A DNA stretch of 64,000 bases from Tissierella sp. Yu-01 (GTDB taxonomy: Bacteria; Bacillota; Clostridia; Tissierellales; Tissierellaceae): NCBI RefSeq assembly GCF_029537395.1, contig NZ_CP120677.1:1488001-1552000 (forward strand), given 5' to 3'. The stretch's first letter is position 1; every line of letters starts with the position of its first letter. The translations under genes and the position numbers were made by a program. A model generated the notes under the pieces. That model searched no databases, was not told where the DNA came from, and worked only from the letters and a program-made list of their open reading frames with translations. Positions 9,671 to 20,569 of the stretch are shown here, piece after piece.

Positions 9671-10066
9671 CTACCAAACGTAGCAAATAACTTCTCCGCC
9701 TACTTTTTCTTTTCTTGCAACTTTGTCAGTTAAAATACCTTTTGAAGTTGATAGGATAACTATTCCTAAACCACCTAGTACTCTTGGTATTTCATCGCTC
9801 TTTACGTATACTCTTAAGCCTGGTTTAGAAATTCTCTTTATTCCACTTATAACTTTTTCTTTTTGGTTTCCATATTTTAAATCAACTCTTATTATACCTT
9901 GTTTAGCATCATCTATTACATCAAAGCCTTTGATGAAACCTTCATTTAATAAGATTTGAGCTAATTCTTTTTTTACATTAGAAGCAGGAATATCAACCGA
10001 GTCATGTTTAGCATTACTTGCATTTCTAATTCTCGTTAACATATCCGCAATTGGGTCAGTCATCAT
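9671..10066 (-). CDS. rpsH: 30S ribosomal protein S8
   Basis: Primary 16S rRNA binder, 131 aa, and in E. coli the repressor of the spc operon. [13 protein letters not shown] near the start and [21 protein letters not shown] near the end are family signatures. Two ATG codons are tandem at 10066 and 10063; the first has the better spacing from AGGAGG. Between rpsN and rplF. Confidence 0.98.
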   Translation of the reverse strand: MMTDPIADMLTRIRNASNAKHDSVDIPASNVKKELAQILLNEGFIKGFDVIDDAKQGIIRVDLKYGNQKEKVISGIKRISKPGLRVYVKSDEIPRVLGGLGIVILSTSKGILTDKVARKEKVGGEVICYVW

Positions 10067-10097
10067 AATTTAGCTACCTCCTTTCATAACCTTAATA

Positions 10098-10283
10098 CTA
10101 CCAGCTTGCTTTTTTAACACCAGGGATTTGACCCTTATATGCTAATTCTCTAAAACAAATACGGCAGATTCCATATTTTCTCAATACTGCATGAGGTCTA
10201 CCACATATATTACATCTTGTATATGCTCTTGTGCTAAACTTAGGTTTTCTTTGTTGTTTAGCGATCATTGATTTTTTAGCCAA
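10098..10283 (-). CDS. rpsN: 30S ribosomal protein S14 type Z (zinc-binding)
   Basis: Short S14 of 61 aa with a CNIC...CRIC zinc ribbon, the ancestral zinc-dependent form. Starts [13 protein letters not shown] and ends in the usual KKASW. It sits between rplE and rpsH in the spc operon. A zinc-free long paralogue is not seen here, though one may exist elsewhere in the genome. Confidence 0.97.
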   Translation of the reverse strand: MAKKSMIAKQQRKPKFSTRAYTRCNICGRPHAVLRKYGICRICFRELAYKGQIPGVKKASW

Positions 10284-10301
10284 GACTTTTCCCCTCCTTC
10301 T

Positions 10302-10844
10302 TTACTTTCTAAAGGGCATTCCCATTTTTTCTAAGAATACTCTAGCTTCTTCATCAGTTTTAGCAGTCGTTACTATAACGATATCTAATCCCCTGATTGC
10401 ATCGACCTTATCATATTCAATTTCTGGGAATATAAGTTGTTCCTTGATACCAATTGCATAGTTTCCTCTACCATCAAATGAAGTATCACTCACACCTCTA
10501 AAGTCTCTTACTCTTGGTAATGCAATGTTCATAAATTTATCTAAGAAATCGTACATTCTTTCACCTCTTAGGGTTACTTTTGTACCTAATTTCATACCTT
10601 CACGTATCTTAAAGTTAGCAATGGATTTTTTAGCTTTTGTGATAACTGCCTTTTGGCCTACTATTAATTCCAATTCCTTAACTGCTGATTCAAGTACCTT
10701 AGGGTTATCTTTAGCTTCGCCAAGGCCCATATTGATAACTACTTTTTCAAGCTTTGGCACTTCCATTATGTTCTTATATTGAAATTTTTCCATCATAGCA
10801 CTAACAACTTCGTTAGTATATTTTTCTTTTAATCTGGAAGCCAT
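10302..10844 (-). CDS. rplE: 50S ribosomal protein L5
   Basis: 5S rRNA-binding protein, 180 aa, forming the bridge to S13 and touching P-site t[28 protein letters not shown] and [20 protein letters not shown] are conserved L5 segments. Between rplX and rpsN. SD GAGGAGGTAA before the start at 10844. Confidence 0.98.
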   Translation of the reverse strand: MASRLKEKYTNEVVSAMMEKFQYKNIMEVPKLEKVVINMGLGEAKDNPKVLESAVKELELIVGQKAVITKAKKSIANFKIREGMKLGTKVTLRGERMYDFLDKFMNIALPRVRDFRGVSDTSFDGRGNYAIGIKEQLIFPEIEYDKVDAIRGLDIVIVTTAKTDEEARVFLEKMGMPFRK

Positions 10845-10863
10845 TCTATTACCTCCTCTCTAC

Positions 10864-11181
10864 TTACTTTTTATCTAGAACTTCTCCACATTTTTTGCAA
10901 ATTCTAACTTTTTTTCCATCAGCTTTAACACTGTGACCAACTCTTACACCCTTTTTGTCCTTTTCGCAATAAAACATTACCTTGGAAGCATCGATAGAAC
11001 CTTCATATTTAAGAATTCCACCTGGTTGAGTAGGGCCACCTGCTTTTTTATGTCTTGTAATCATATTTATACCTTCAACGATTACTTTATTTTCTTTAGG
11101 TAAAACTGTAAGTACCTTACCAGTTTTTCCTTTATCTTTACCAGAAATTACTACTACTGTATCTCCACTCTTAACGTGCAT
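10864..11181 (-). CDS. rplX: 50S ribosomal protein L24
   Basis: Assembly-initiating large-subunit protein, 105 aa. A KOW motif spans about residues 5-32 (GDTVVVISGKDKGKTGKVL). A C-terminal CEKD...CKKCGEVL segment could bind metal, as in several Firmicutes L24 proteins. Between rplN and rplE with 14-20 nt gaps. Confidence 0.97.
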   Translation of the reverse strand: MHVKSGDTVVVISGKDKGKTGKVLTVLPKENKVIVEGINMITRHKKAGGPTQPGGILKYEGSIDASKVMFYCEKDKKGVRVGHSVKADGKKVRICKKCGEVLDKK

Positions 11182-11195
11182 CTCGACACCTCCTC

Positions 11196-11564
11196 CTATA
11201 ATACTTCCGGTGCTAAGGATATTATTTTCATAAAGTTTCCTCTTCTTAATTCCCTAGTTACTGGTCCAAATATACGGGTTCCAACAGGGTTTTTATCTTC
11301 CTTAACTATAACTGCAGCATTATCATCAAATTTAATATATGAACCATCTTCTCTTCTTACACCATAGCTAGTTCTAACGATAACAGCTTTAACTACTTCA
11401 CCTTTTTTTACAACCCCACCAGGTGTTGCACTCTTAACCGAACAAACTACTATATCTCCAACACTTGCGTATTTTCTATTAGTACCACCTAATACTTTGA
11501 TTACTAATAATTCCTTCGCTCCAGAGTTATCTGCAACTCTTAAACGAGCTTCAGTTTGAATCAT
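11196..11564 (-). CDS. rplN: 50S ribosomal protein L14
   Basis: Large-subunit interface protein, 122 aa, contacting 16S rRNA in an intersubunit bridge. [20 protein letters not shown] is essentially diagnostic, as is [24 protein letters not shown] at the end. Between rpsQ and rplX. Confidence 0.98.
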   Translation of the reverse strand: MIQTEARLRVADNSGAKELLVIKVLGGTNRKYASVGDIVVCSVKSATPGGVVKKGEVVKAVIVRTSYGVRREDGSYIKFDDNAAVIVKEDKNPVGTRIFGPVTRELRRGNFMKIISLAPEVL

Positions 11565-11593
11565 TTAGCATACCTCCCTTCGAGTTAAAAGGA

Positions 11594-11848
11594 CTATTTT
11601 GCCTTTTCTATAATTCTTACTACTCTCCATCTTTTATCCTTGCTTAATGGTCTAGTCTCCATAATTTCTACTTTATCACCAATGCCACACACATTTTCTT
11701 CATCATGGGCTTTAAATTTAGTAGTTCTTTTTAATTGTTTCTTATATAAAGGATGTGTTACGAATGTTTCTATAGCAACAACAACAGTCTTATCCATTTT
11801 ATCGCTTAGTACTGTACCTATTTGAACTTTACGCTTTCCTCTTTCCAT
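11594..11848 (-). CDS. rpsQ: 30S ribosomal protein S17
   Basis: Early-assembly 16S rRNA-binding OB-fold protein, 84 aa. [22 protein letters not shown] and [23 protein letters not shown] are family features. Follows rpmC by 6 nt, pointing to tight cotranscription. Confidence 0.98.
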   Translation of the reverse strand: MERGKRKVQIGTVLSDKMDKTVVVAIETFVTHPLYKKQLKRTTKFKAHDEENVCGIGDKVEIMETRPLSKDKRWRVVRIIEKAK

Positions 11849-11854
11849 TCGAGA

Positions 11855-12061
11855 TTAAACCTCCTTTCCTATTCCTAGTTCACGTTCCCTTACAATGGTT
11901 TTAACGCGAGCTATATCTTTTCTTACTGATTTTATTCTCAAGGGGTTATCTAATTGACCAGTAGCCAATTGAAATCTCAAATTGAACAATTCTGCTTTTA
12001 GATCATTTAGTTGTTTATTTAATTCTTTTTCTGACATTTGGCGAACTTCTTTAGCTTTCAT
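11855..12061 (-). CDS. rpmC: 50S ribosomal protein L29
   Basis: Exit-tunnel rim protein, 68 aa, part of the docking site for trigger factor and [21 protein letters not shown] and the helical [18 protein letters not shown] segment are typical. The ATG at 12061 overlaps the last codons of rplP by 11 nt, and its SD (GAGGGTGG) is inside rplP. The longer frame starting at 12103 lies wholly inside rplP and is rejected. Confidence 0.96.
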   Translation of the reverse strand: MKAKEVRQMSEKELNKQLNDLKAELFNLRFQLATGQLDNPLRIKSVRKDIARVKTIVRERELGIGKEV

Positions 12062-12494
12062 TAGCTTCACCACCCTCATCTTGTGTATCTTCACGTTTAA
12101 CAAACTTTGTTTTTATAGATAATTTGTGAGCAGCAAGTCTCATAGCTTCTCTAGCATCTTCTTCTGAAACTCCACCCATTTCAAATAAAATTCTACCTGG
12201 TTTAACTACAGCTACCCAGTATTCAGGTGATCCTTTACCTGAACCCATACGTGTCTCAGCAGGCTTTTCTGTTATTGGTTTGTCTGGGAATATCTTAATC
12301 CAAACATTACCGCCTCTCTTAACATATCTTGTCATAGCACGTCTGGCAGCCTCTATTTGATTAGAAGTAATCCAAGCTGGCTCTAATGCTTGTAATCCAA
12401 ACTCTCCATAAGTAACTGTGTTACCACGAAGTGCCTTACCCTTCATTCTTCCTCTATGAACCCTACGATATTTTACTCTTTTAGGCATTAACAT
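12051..12494 (-). CDS. rplP: 50S ribosomal protein L16
   Basis: Large-subunit protein near the A site, 147 aa. [19 protein letters not shown] and [19 protein letters not shown] are hallmarks. The ATG at 12494 has AGGAGG 8 nt upstream, favouring it over the second Met. It overlaps rpmC by 11 nt, a common arrangement in this operon. Confidence 0.97.
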   Translation of the reverse strand: MLMPKRVKYRRVHRGRMKGKALRGNTVTYGEFGLQALEPAWITSNQIEAARRAMTRYVKRGGNVWIKIFPDKPITEKPAETRMGSGKGSPEYWVAVVKPGRILFEMGGVSEEDAREAMRLAAHKLSIKTKFVKREDTQDEGGEANES

Positions 12495-12522
12495 TTTATC
12501 TTCCTCCTTCCTACAGCACTAA

Positions 12523-13197
12523 CTATTTCGCTTCAGTGTTGTTTTCTTCTACTTTATTTACCTTCTTAGTAGGAAGAATTTCACCTTTATAAAGCCATAC
12601 CTTTACTCCTAACTTTCCATAAGTAGTATCGGCTTCAGCAAATCCATAATCTATGTCCGCTCTTAAGGTTTGTAGTGGAATTGTTCCATCGCTATAACCT
12701 TCTGTTCTAGCCATGTCAGCTCCACCAAGTCTTCCAGCTACTGCAGTTTTTATTCCCTTTGCTCCTGATCTCATAGTTCTTTGAATCGCTTGTTTCATAG
12801 CTCTTCTGAAAGTAACTCTTCTCTCCAATTGAGAAGCAATATTTTCTGCTACTAATTGAGCATCAAGTTCAGGTACTTTTATTTCTTCAACGTTTACTAC
12901 AACGCCTTTTTTAGTCATCTTTTCTAATTCTAATCTTAACTCTTCTACTCCTGATCCACCTCTACCTATTACCATACCAGGTTTAGCAGTGAATACAGTT
13001 AATTTTATTTTATTTGCAGCTCTTTCTATTTCAATTTTTGAAATTCCAGAGATGAATAATTTCTTCTTTACAAACTCTCTTATATTATGGTCTTCAACTA
13101 ATAATTGATTGAAATTCTTTTTATCTGCATACCATTTTGAGTCCCAATCTTTTATTATACCGACTCTTAGACCGTGTGGGTTAACTTTTTGACCCAT
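12523..13197 (-). CDS. rpsC: 30S ribosomal protein S3
   Basis: mRNA-entry protein of the small subunit, 224 aa, with ribosomal helicase activity. Starts [20 protein letters not shown]; a KH domain follows with the [15 protein letters not shown] loop near residue 75. The C-terminal half has [19 protein letters not shown]. Lies between rplV and rplP. Confidence 0.98.
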   Translation of the reverse strand: MGQKVNPHGLRVGIIKDWDSKWYADKKNFNQLLVEDHNIREFVKKKLFISGISKIEIERAANKIKLTVFTAKPGMVIGRGGSGVEELRLELEKMTKKGVVVNVEEIKVPELDAQLVAENIASQLERRVTFRRAMKQAIQRTMRSGAKGIKTAVAGRLGGADMARTEGYSDGTIPLQTLRADIDYGFAEADTTYGKLGVKVWLYKGEILPTKKVNKVEENNTEAK

Positions 13198-13212
13198 TAA
13201 CTATCCCTCCTT

Positions 13213-13548
13213 CTACTCACGTTCTTTAACTACAACTCCAATATGACTACTTCTCTTTAGTATTGGATATGCCATACCCTTTGCTTTAGGTCTGAATCTT
13301 TTCATATGAGGACCATCATTAGCATAGGCTTCTGAAACATATAAATTATCTCTATCTAAGTTAAAGTTATTTTCAGCATTTGCAATTGCAGAATTTAAAA
13401 CTTTTTCAAGAGCTTTAGCACCTCTCTTAGGTGTAAACTTCAAGATTGAAAGAGCTTCGTCTACTTGCTTGCCTCTAATTTCGTTGCATATGAAGTTAAC
13501 CTTTAAAGGTGATATTCTTACATATTTAGCTATAGCTCTAGCTTCCAC
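13213..13548 (-). CDS. rplV: 50S ribosomal protein L22
   Basis: Large-subunit protein, 111 aa, whose beta hairpin lines the exit tunnel at the macrolide-binding constriction. [20 protein letters not shown] and the tunnel-loop region [22 protein letters not shown] are intact and of normal length, so no macrolide-resistance-type insertion is visible. Between rpsS and rpsC. Confidence 0.98.
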   Translation of the reverse strand: MEARAIAKYVRISPLKVNFICNEIRGKQVDEALSILKFTPKRGAKALEKVLNSAIANAENNFNLDRDNLYVSEAYANDGPHMKRFRPKAKGMAYPILKRSSHIGVVVKERE

Positions 13549-13569
13549 TATAAATCCCTCCTTCTCTAA

Positions 13570-13854
13570 CTATCTTACACCAGATGATTTTTCGTTTTTA
13601 TCAACGTGACTTCTAAATGTTCTTGTTGAAACAAATTCACCTAGTTTATGACCTACCATATCTTCAGTCACATATACTGGAACATGTTTTCTACCGTCAT
13701 GTACAGCTATTGTATGTGATACCATTTCTGGGAATATAGTTGAACGACGAGACCATGTCTTTATAACTTTCTTATCATTTGTTTTATTTAATTCTTCTAT
13801 TTTCTTTAGAAGATGCTCATCACAAAAAGGTCCTTTTTTCAGAGATCTACCCAC
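13570..13854 (-). CDS. rpsS: 30S ribosomal protein S19
   Basis: Head protein of the small subunit, 94 aa, pairing with S13. Begins (V/M)[15 protein letters not shown]. The GTG at 13854 is chosen because AAAGGAGGA lies 6 nt upstream; the frame extends to 13872, but those codons are the SD itself. Later segments [15 protein letters not shown] and RTFRSH are conserved. Between rplB and rplV. Confidence 0.96.
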   Translation of the reverse strand: MGRSLKKGPFCDEHLLKKIEELNKTNDKKVIKTWSRRSTIFPEMVSHTIAVHDGRKHVPVYVTEDMVGHKLGEFVSTRTFRSHVDKNEKSSGVR

Positions 13855-13880
13855 GACTACTCCTCCTTTCAAAAGTATAA

Positions 13881-14711
13881 CTACTTAGTTCTTCTTCTTA
13901 CTATATATTGATTTGATTTTTTCTTTTTATTTCTAGTCTTTAATCCTAAAGCAGGTTTACCCCATGGAGTTAATGGCGCAGGTCTACCTATTGGAGCTCT
14001 ACCTTCACCACCACCGTGTGGATGGTCTACCGGATTCATAGCACTACCTCTTACAGTAGGTCTTATTCCCATATGTCTAGTTCTACCAGCCTTACCAATT
14101 TTGATAAGTTCATGTTCTATATTTCCAACTTGACCAATAGTCGCACGACAATCTACACTTACAAGTCTAAATTCGCCTGATGGCAATCTAAGTTGTGCAT
14201 ATTTGCCTTCCTTTGCCATTAATTGAGCTTCAGCACCTGCACTTCTTACAAGTTGCGCTCCTTTTCCTGGCTTCAATTCAACATTGTGTACAGTTGTACC
14301 AACTGGTATATCTTTTAATTTCAAACTGTTACCTATTTTAATATCAGCATCTTCTCCTGATACAATAGTATCTCCAACTTTTAATCCCTTAGGTGCTAAT
14401 ATATATCTCTTTTCACCATCAACATAATTAATCAATGCAATATTTGCAGTCCTGTTCGGATCATATTCAATAGCAGCAACTTTTCCTGCGATGCCATCTT
14501 TATCTCTTTTAAAATCAATTATTCTATATTTTCTCTTAGCACCACCGCCTCTATGACGAATAGTGATTCGACCTTGGGAGTTTCTTCCACCACTTCTATT
14601 TAAACTAACTACTAGTGACTTTTCTGGTTCTTTCTTAGTTATTTCATCAAAACTAGAAACTGTCATTTGTCTTAGTGCAGGGGAAGTAGGTTTATACTTT
14701 CTAATACTCAT
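13881..14711 (-). CDS. rplB: 50S ribosomal protein L2
   Basis: Core large-subunit protein, 276 aa, needed for subunit association and peptidyl-transferase assembly. [16 protein letters not shown] at the start, [17 protein letters not shown], and the C-terminal [17 protein letters not shown] loop with its conserved histidine are all present. ATG at 14711 with AAGGAGGG upstream; a TTG further up at 14729 lies in the SD region. Between rplW and rpsS. Confidence 0.98.
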   Translation of the reverse strand: MSIRKYKPTSPALRQMTVSSFDEITKKEPEKSLVVSLNRSGGRNSQGRITIRHRGGGAKRKYRIIDFKRDKDGIAGKVAAIEYDPNRTANIALINYVDGEKRYILAPKGLKVGDTIVSGEDADIKIGNSLKLKDIPVGTTVHNVELKPGKGAQLVRSAGAEAQLMAKEGKYAQLRLPSGEFRLVSVDCRATIGQVGNIEHELIKIGKAGRTRHMGIRPTVRGSAMNPVDHPHGGGEGRAPIGRPAPLTPWGKPALGLKTRNKKKKSNQYIVRRRTK

Positions 14712-14740
14712 TGCTTTTCCCTCCTTCAATAAAACTTTTA

Positions 14741-15031
14741 TTACATACCTTCGAAGAATTCTATCTTCTTAGAATCATCCGTTAATTTAACAATTGCCTT
14801 TTTCCAGCTTGGTCTTCTTCCACTATGCATACCTTGTCTTTTTATCTTACCTAGCATATTCATAGTATTTACTTTTTCAACCTTTACGCCAAATACATTT
14901 TCGATTGCTTTTTTAACTTCTGATTTGTTAGCTCTCTTATCTACCACAAAAGTATATTTGTTATCCGCCATATCTTCCATACTTTTTTCAGTAATTACCG
15001 GTTTAATGATAATATCGTGTGGACTACGCAT
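14741..15031 (-). CDS. rplW: 50S ribosomal protein L23
   Basis: Exit-tunnel rim protein, 96 aa, the main docking site for trigger factor and [23 protein letters not shown] and [20 protein letters not shown] are typical. Its ATG overlaps the rplD stop (TAATG) at 15031, so the two are translationally coupled. Confidence 0.97.
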   Translation of the reverse strand: MRSPHDIIIKPVITEKSMEDMADNKYTFVVDKRANKSEVKKAIENVFGVKVEKVNTMNMLGKIKRQGMHSGRRPSWKKAIVKLTDDSKKIEFFEGM

Positions 15032-15654
15032 TATGCATACACCTCCTCCACTTTTCTTACCGCATCTTTAGTTATAATAAATGAATTGTATTTTAATATA
15101 TCATAAACATTTATAGTATTAACTAACGCAGTCGCTACATTCGGAATGTTATTTGCTGATTTAATTACATTAGCATCTTTTTCTCCCATAACTATAAGCG
15201 CCTTCTTATCAGCATTTAATTTAGTTAATAAATTCGCCATTTCCTTAGTCTTTGGAGAATCAAATTTAATTTCATCAACAACGATTATTTCATTGCTTTG
15301 TACCTTTGAAGTCAAAACAGATTTTAATGCAAGTCTCTTTACCTTCTTAGGAACGCTATAGCTGTAATCTCTTGGCTTTGGTGCGAATACTACTCCGCCG
15401 CCTTTCCATTGAGGTGATCTTGTACTTCCTTGACGAGCTCTACCTGTTCCTTTTTGTCTCCAAGGTTTTCTTCCCCCACCTCTTACTTCAGCTCTAGTTT
15501 TAGTTGATTGTGTACCTTGTCTTCTATTTGCAAGTTGGTTCTTAACAACCTCCCAAACTACATGTTGGTTGACTTCGACGCCAAACACATCTTCACTTAA
15601 TTCAATTTCTTCAACAACATTTCCTAACATGTTGTATACATTAACTTTAGGCAT
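15031..15654 (-). CDS. rplD: 50S ribosomal protein L4
   Basis: Large-subunit protein, 207 aa, whose extended loop lines the exit tunnel. In E. coli it autoregulates the S10 operon. The loop ([19 protein letters not shown], about residues 60-80) is intact. The first half of the fold has [16 protein letters not shown]. Between rplC and rplW, overlapping the latter by one base. Whether L4 controls this operon is unknown, but the rpsJ leader upstream is long and structured. Confidence 0.98.
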   Translation of the reverse strand: MPKVNVYNMLGNVVEEIELSEDVFGVEVNQHVVWEVVKNQLANRRQGTQSTKTRAEVRGGGRKPWRQKGTGRARQGSTRSPQWKGGGVVFAPKPRDYSYSVPKKVKRLALKSVLTSKVQSNEIIVVDEIKFDSPKTKEMANLLTKLNADKKALIVMGEKDANVIKSANNIPNVATALVNTINVYDILKYNSFIITKDAVRKVEEVYA

Positions 15655-15681
15655 TTTACATCCTCCTTTCCGCCAAATTTA

Positions 15682-16308
15682 TTACCTCTTAATAGTAGCT
15701 TTAATTGTTACAAGTCCTTTTTTAGGTCCCGGAACAGCACCTTTAACAAGGATTAGGTTCTTTTCTACATCTACTCTTACAACTTCCAAGTTTTGAACAG
15801 TAACCTTTTCGTTACCCATTCTTCCTGCCATTCTATGGTTTTTGAACACCTTACCCGGATAAGTAGCCGCTCCCATACCACCTGGCATCCTATGGAACTT
15901 AGAACCGTGTGTCTCTCTACCTCTACCGAATCCATGTCTCTTTATAACACCTTGAGTACCCTTACCTTTTGAAGTTCCAGTTACGTCAACCATATCACCT
16001 TCAGCAAATATATCAGCCTTGATTTCTTGACCTATTTGGAATTCTTCTGGATTCTCAACTTTTATTTCTCTTAAAATTTTCTTATATCCTAAATTAGCTT
16101 TGTCAAAATGACCTTTAGCCGGTTTATTTACCTTGTGAGTCTTTACATCTGCAAATCCAACTTGGATAGCATTATATCCATCACTTTCAACTGTCTTCTT
16201 TTGAACAACAACTAACGGGCCTGCTTCTACAACAGTAACAGGTACTACTTTACCATCTTCCATAAAGATTTGAGTCATACCTATTTTTTTACCTAGTATA
16301 CTTTTCAT
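15682..16308 (-). CDS. rplC: 50S ribosomal protein L3
   Basis: Early large-subunit assembly protein, 208 aa, whose loop approaches the peptidyl-transferase centre. [20 protein letters not shown] and the loop [20 protein letters not shown] identify it. Preceded by an 84-nt spacer after rpsJ containing a GATTACC/GGTAATC hairpin. SD AGGAGGTG. Confidence 0.98.
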   Translation of the reverse strand: MKSILGKKIGMTQIFMEDGKVVPVTVVEAGPLVVVQKKTVESDGYNAIQVGFADVKTHKVNKPAKGHFDKANLGYKKILREIKVENPEEFQIGQEIKADIFAEGDMVDVTGTSKGKGTQGVIKRHGFGRGRETHGSKFHRMPGGMGAATYPGKVFKNHRMAGRMGNEKVTVQNLEVVRVDVEKNLILVKGAVPGPKKGLVTIKATIKR

Positions 16309-16392
16309 ATTGCACCTCCTATTATTTTACAGCGGATTACCTAGTGGTAATCGTATAAAGTAATTGAAGCTTCAACGATACATTTTAGCTCC

Positions 16393-16704
16393 TTATAACT
16401 TTATCTCAATGTCAACCCCTGCAGGTAAGTTCAACTTCATAAGTGAATCTACAGTTTTTTGATTAGGGTTAAGGATATCAATTAATCTCTTATGAGTTCT
16501 TTGCTCAAATTGCTCTCTAGAATCCTTATATTTGTGAACTGCTCTAAGTATTGTAATAATTTCTTTTTCAGTTGGCAGTGGCACTGGACCAGAAACACTA
16601 GCTCCTGTTCTCTTAGCAGTCTCTACTATTCTTTGAGCTGAAGCATCTAACAACTCATGATCATAAGCCTTTAACCTAATTCTTATTTTTTGTTTGTTTG
16701 ACAT
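16393..16704 (-). CDS. rpsJ: 30S ribosomal protein S10
   Basis: Head protein of the small subunit and NusB partner in antitermination, 103 aa. [18 protein letters not shown] and [18 protein letters not shown] are diagnostic. First gene of the S10 operon. The start at 16704 has AGGAGGG, and about 500 nt of non-coding sequence separates it from tuf1, including a structured leader. Confidence 0.98.
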   Translation of the reverse strand: MSNKQKIRIRLKAYDHELLDASAQRIVETAKRTGASVSGPVPLPTEKEIITILRAVHKYKDSREQFEQRTHKRLIDILNPNQKTVDSLMKLNLPAGVDIEIKL

Positions 16705-16960
16705 TTAATTCCCTCCTTCTATCGCATGCTTGCACTATTTACATGCGACTTAAGATGCCGATACACCCTGCCGGGTGTGTTCTATTTTTTTAATAAATCA
16801 GCTATCTTTAGTCGCCCGATTTAAAACCGGACATTCTCAGCAAAAATTTCCTACTCTAAGTAGCCACCTTTTGCATCATCGCAATGTCGTTCCCGTTGAA
16901 AAATAGACACATTCGTAGTATCCATACCTCAACTAATTTTAAACACTATAATATTCTACA
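16705..16960 (-). promoter_or_regulatory. S10-operon leader with serial hairpins
   Basis: About 250 nt upstream of rpsJ without coding frames. Successive small hairpins on the minus strand are TTGC...GCAA (16871-16884), CTACT...AGTAG (16851-16863), a CCGG/CCGA-type stem (16815-16830) and ACACCC...GGGTGT (16763-16778). An AT-rich promoter-like patch lies near 16940-16970 (a weak TATTAT or TTATAG -10 with no convincing -35). A regulatory leader is plausible because ribosomal operons often have one. I cannot match it to a named RNA family. Confidence 0.5.
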
Positions 16961-16989
16961 TCAATACACAACAAAACACAAGCCTTTTT

Positions 16990-17148
16990 TCATGACCTAA
17001 CCCAATTTTTTAAGTGATTTTCTTAGAAAATTGATGGTAGGTCAGATGTCGCGAAGTCTAAATCTTTGATTTAGCTAACGTAGCCGACTTCATGACCTAA
17101 CCCAATTTTTTTGAGTAATTTCTCAAAACAAATCGATGGTAGTTCAAT
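16990..17148. repeat. Family A repeat module next to tuf1 (two hairpins plus linker)
   Basis: Two copies of the family A hairpin begin TCATGACCTAACCCAATTTT (16990 and 17090). They are joined by a linker (GATGTCGCGAAGTC... to ...GCCGACTT) that itself folds. The same hairpin-linker-hairpin module occurs reverse-complemented at 33167-33300 beside tuf2, with the linker nearly identical. The stretch holds no gene. Confidence 0.8.
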
Positions 17149-17165
17149 TTTTGTGTTTTTAGACA

Positions 17166-17190
17166 TAAAAAGAGGGCGCCCCCTCTTTTT
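17166..17190 (-). terminator. Rho-independent terminator after tuf1
   Basis: Nearly perfect palindrome AAAAAGAGGG...CCCTCTTTTT, 24 nt downstream of the tuf1 stop. A-run and T-run flank both sides, so it could act in both directions. It ends the fusA-tuf1 transcript ahead of the S10-operon leader. Confidence 0.85.
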
Positions 17191-17213
17191 ATGCTTTATC
17201 AAGTTTATTCTAA

Positions 17214-18407
17214 TTATTCTAGAACTTTAGTAACAACACCTGAACCTACAGTTCTTCCACCTTCACGAATAGCGAATCTTAATCCTTCTTCTATTGCGAT
17301 TGGGGTGATTAGTTCAATTATGAATTTTGCGTTATCTCCTGGCATTACCATTTCTACGCCTTCTTCTAATCCTATATCTCCTGTTACGTCTGTTGTTCTA
17401 AAATAAAACTGTGGTCTGTATCCGTTGAAGAATGGTGTATGTCTTCCACCTTCTTCTTTTGTTAATACATATACTTCTGATTCGAATTTTGTATGAGGAT
17501 TTATTGTCTTTGGTTTTGCTAATACTTGACCTCTTTCAATTTCGTCTCTTTGCACTCCTCTTAATAGTGCTCCTATATTATCTCCTGCTTGTGCTTCGTC
17601 TAGTAGCTTTCTGAACATTTCTACTCCTGTTACTACTACTGTTCTTGCTTCTTCTGTCATTCCAACGATTTCTACGTTGTCTCCTACTTTTACTATTCCT
17701 CTTTCTACTCTTCCTGTTGCTACTGTTCCTCTACCTGTAATTGAGAATACGTCCTCTACTGGCATTAGGAATGGTTTGTCTGTATCTCTTTCTGGTTGTG
17801 GAATAAATGAGTCTACTGCTTCCATTAATTTAACTACTTTGTCTCCCCATGGTCCGTCTGGATCTTCTAATGCTCTTAATGCTGATCCTACTACGATCGG
17901 TGTGTTGTCTCCATCGAATTCATATTCGCTTAGTAATTCTCTTACTTCCATTTCTACTAATTCGATTAGTTCTGGGTCATCAACTTGGTCTTCTTTGTTT
18001 AAGAATACTACTATCTTTGGTACTCCTACTTGTCTTGATAATAGAATATGCTCTCTTGTTTGTGGCATTGGACCATCTGCTGCTGATACTACTAAGATTG
18101 CTCCGTCCATTTGTGCTGCCCCTGTAATCATGTTCTTTACATAGTCAGCATGGCCTGGGCAGTCCACGTGTGCGTAGTGTCTGTCTGCTGTTTCATATTC
18201 TACGTGAGATGTGGAAATTGTAATTCCTCTTTCTCTTTCTTCTGGTGCCTTATCTATGTTGTCGTAGCTTATTGCTTCTCCTGAACCAAATCTCTTGTTT
18301 AATACAAATGTAATTGCTGCTGTTAATGTTGTTTTACCGTGGTCTACGTGACCTATTGTTCCAATATTTACGTGTGGTTTACTTCTATCAAATTTTTGTT
18401 TTGCCAT
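17214..18407 (-). CDS. tuf: Elongation factor Tu, copy 1
   Basis: GTPase that delivers aminoacyl-tRNA to the ribosome, 397 aa. P-loop GHVDHGKTT (residues 19-27), DCPGHADYV with the catalytic His, and NKED for guanine recognition are intact. Follows fusA by 21 nt in the str operon. Protein sequence is identical to the second copy at 33345-34538, and I find only five synonymous base differences (17409, 17928, 17979, 18120, 18165). Identity also covers the SD (AAGGAGGAGAA), then stops abruptly. Recent or continual gene conversion is the natural reading. Confidence 0.98.
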   Translation of the reverse strand: MAKQKFDRSKPHVNIGTIGHVDHGKTTLTAAITFVLNKRFGSGEAISYDNIDKAPEERERGITISTSHVEYETADRHYAHVDCPGHADYVKNMITGAAQMDGAILVVSAADGPMPQTREHILLSRQVGVPKIVVFLNKEDQVDDPELIELVEMEVRELLSEYEFDGDNTPIVVGSALRALEDPDGPWGDKVVKLMEAVDSFIPQPERDTDKPFLMPVEDVFSITGRGTVATGRVERGIVKVGDNVEIVGMTEEARTVVVTGVEMFRKLLDEAQAGDNIGALLRGVQRDEIERGQVLAKPKTINPHTKFESEVYVLTKEEGGRHTPFFNGYRPQFYFRTTDVTGDIGLEEGVEMVMPGDNAKFIIELITPIAIEEGLRFAIREGGRTVGSGVVTKVLE

Positions 18408-18428
18408 TATTCTTCTCCTCCTTAATAT

Positions 18429-20501
18429 CTATTGTTTATCTCCAATAACTTTTTCAGCTATACTGTTCGGTACCGCTTCGTAATGGTCAAATTGCATTGA
18501 GTATAATCCTCTACCTTGAGTATTTGAACGAAGGTCAGTTGCATATCCAAACATCTCTGCAAGAGGCACGAAACTTCTTATAATTTGTGCACCACTTACT
18601 AATTCCATTCCTTCGATTCTACCTCTTCTTGAGTTTATATCACCAATTACATCACCCATATACTCTTCAGGTACTGTAACTTCAACCTTCATAATTGGCT
18701 CTAACAATACAGGTTTTGCTTTTCTAATAGCTTCTCTAACACCCATTGAACCAGCAATCTTATATGCCATTTCAGATGAGTCAACATCATGGTAAGATCC
18801 ATCATAGCATGTTACCTTGATATCCAGCACTTCATATCCACCTAAAATACCAGTTTCTAAAGCTTCTTGAATACCGTTATCTACAGCGTTGATATATTCC
18901 TTAGGAATAGCTCCACCAACTATTGCATTTACGAATTCATAACCCTTGCCTGGCTCTTGAGGTTCTACTCTCAGCTTACAGTGACCATATTGTCCACGTC
19001 CACCGGATTGTCTTACATACTTACCTTCAGCTTCAGCAGAAGCTTGAATTGATTCTTTATAGGAAACTTGAGGATTACCTACATTCGCTTCAACCTTGAA
19101 TTCTCTTAGAAGTCTATCTACGATGATCTCTAAGTGAAGCTCTCCCATACCAGCGATAATTGTTTGACCAGTTTCTTCGTCAGTATAAGTTTTGAATGTA
19201 GGGTCTTCTTCAGCAAGTTTTTGAAGACCAATACCCATCTTATCTTGTGAAGCTTTTGTCTTAGGCTCTATCGCAACACGGATAACTGGTTCAGGGAATT
19301 CCATTTTCTCTAATATAACTTGAGAACTTTCTGCTGAAAGTGAATCTCCTGTAGTTGTATCCTTAAGTCCAACTATTGCTACGATGTCACCTGCATATGC
19401 CTCTTCTATTTCTTCTCTCTTATTAGAATGCATTAGTAGAAGTCTACCAATTCTTTCTCTTTTACCTTTTGTTGTATTTATTACATAACTACCTGACTTT
19501 AGTACTCCTGAATAAACTCTAGCATATGCAAGTTTACCTACATATGGGTCAGTAACTATTTTAAAAGCTAAAGCCGCAAAAGGTTCCTCATCTGATGATT
19601 TTCTGATTATTTCTTCACCTGTGTCTTTATCATGACCTTTTACAGGTGGTATATCTAATGGTGATGGAAGATAATCAACGATAGCATCTAGCAAAGGTTG
19701 AACTCCTCTGTTTTTATATGAAGAACCACATAATACAGGAGTAACCGCTCCACTTACTGTAGCAGCTCTTAATCCTCTCATGACTTCCTCTGTAGTAAGT
19801 TCTTCACCTTCTAGATATTTCATCATTAATTCTTCATCATGTTCTGAAATAGATTCAACTAATTTTTCTCTATATTCAGCTGCTAATTCTTTCATGTCAT
19901 CTGGAATATCAATGATTTCAAAATTTTGTCCTAAATCATCATGATATACCTCGGCATTCATATTAACTAAATCAACCATTCCGACAAAGGTATCCTCTTT
20001 ACCAATTGGTAATTGTATCGGTAAAGGATTAGCCTTTAATCTATCTTTAATCATTCCTACTGTTCTAAAAAAGTCTGCTCCAACTATATCCATCTTGTTT
20101 ACAAAACACATACGAGGTACATTATATTTGTCCGCTTGTCTCCAAACAGTCTCAGATTGTGGCTCAACTCCGCCTTTTGCATCAAATAATGCTACGGCAC
20201 CATCAAGTATTCTAAGTGATCTTTCAACTTCAACAGTAAAATCCACGTGTCCTGGTGTATCTATTATGTTAACTCTATGGTTTTTCCAAATCGCAGTTGT
20301 TGCAGCAGAAGTAATAGTTATACCTCTCTCTTGCTCTTGCTCCATCCAGTCCATCGTAGCTGCACCTTCATGTGTTTCACCTATCTTATGAATCTTTCCA
20401 GTGTAAAACAATATTCTTTCTGTGGTGGTTGTTTTTCCTGCATCAATATGAGCCATTATGCCGATATTACGCGTTTTTTCCAACGAAATTTGTCTTGGCA
20501 C
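18429..20501 (-). CDS. fusA: Elongation factor G
   Basis: Translocase GTPase, 690 aa, with the five standard domains. P-loop AHIDAGKTT (about residues 17-25), DTPGHVDF and NKMD are present. Domain IV contains GRGQYGH and the C-terminus [16 protein letters not shown] start at 20501 with GGAGGAAAA upstream. Lies in the str operon between rpsG and tuf1. The domain III-V surfaces, where fusidic-acid mutations arise, show no obvious truncation. A divergent paralogue is at 54377. Confidence 0.98.
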   Translation of the reverse strand: MPRQISLEKTRNIGIMAHIDAGKTTTTERILFYTGKIHKIGETHEGAATMDWMEQEQERGITITSAATTAIWKNHRVNIIDTPGHVDFTVEVERSLRILDGAVALFDAKGGVEPQSETVWRQADKYNVPRMCFVNKMDIVGADFFRTVGMIKDRLKANPLPIQLPIGKEDTFVGMVDLVNMNAEVYHDDLGQNFEIIDIPDDMKELAAEYREKLVESISEHDEELMMKYLEGEELTTEEVMRGLRAATVSGAVTPVLCGSSYKNRGVQPLLDAIVDYLPSPLDIPPVKGHDKDTGEEIIRKSSDEEPFAALAFKIVTDPYVGKLAYARVYSGVLKSGSYVINTTKGKRERIGRLLLMHSNKREEIEEAYAGDIVAIVGLKDTTTGDSLSAESSQVILEKMEFPEPVIRVAIEPKTKASQDKMGIGLQKLAEEDPTFKTYTDEETGQTIIAGMGELHLEIIVDRLLREFKVEANVGNPQVSYKESIQASAEAEGKYVRQSGGRGQYGHCKLRVEPQEPGKGYEFVNAIVGGAIPKEYINAVDNGIQEALETGILGGYEVLDIKVTCYDGSYHDVDSSEMAYKIAGSMGVREAIRKAKPVLLEPIMKVEVTVPEEYMGDVIGDINSRRGRIEGMELVSGAQIIRSFVPLAEMFGYATDLRSNTQGRGLYSMQFDHYEAVPNSIAEKVIGDKQ

Positions 20502-20569
20502 AATTTTTCCTCCTTCATTTACGTTTCTAAGTCACCACACATTAATAACTAAACATCACTACCCTAAAA

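Noticed and set aside
17677-18144. Long open frame opposite tuf1 (and its twin opposite tuf2 at 33808-34275)
   Set aside because: Mirror frame of a highly codon-biased gene; no SD, and it is duplicated only because tuf is duplicated.
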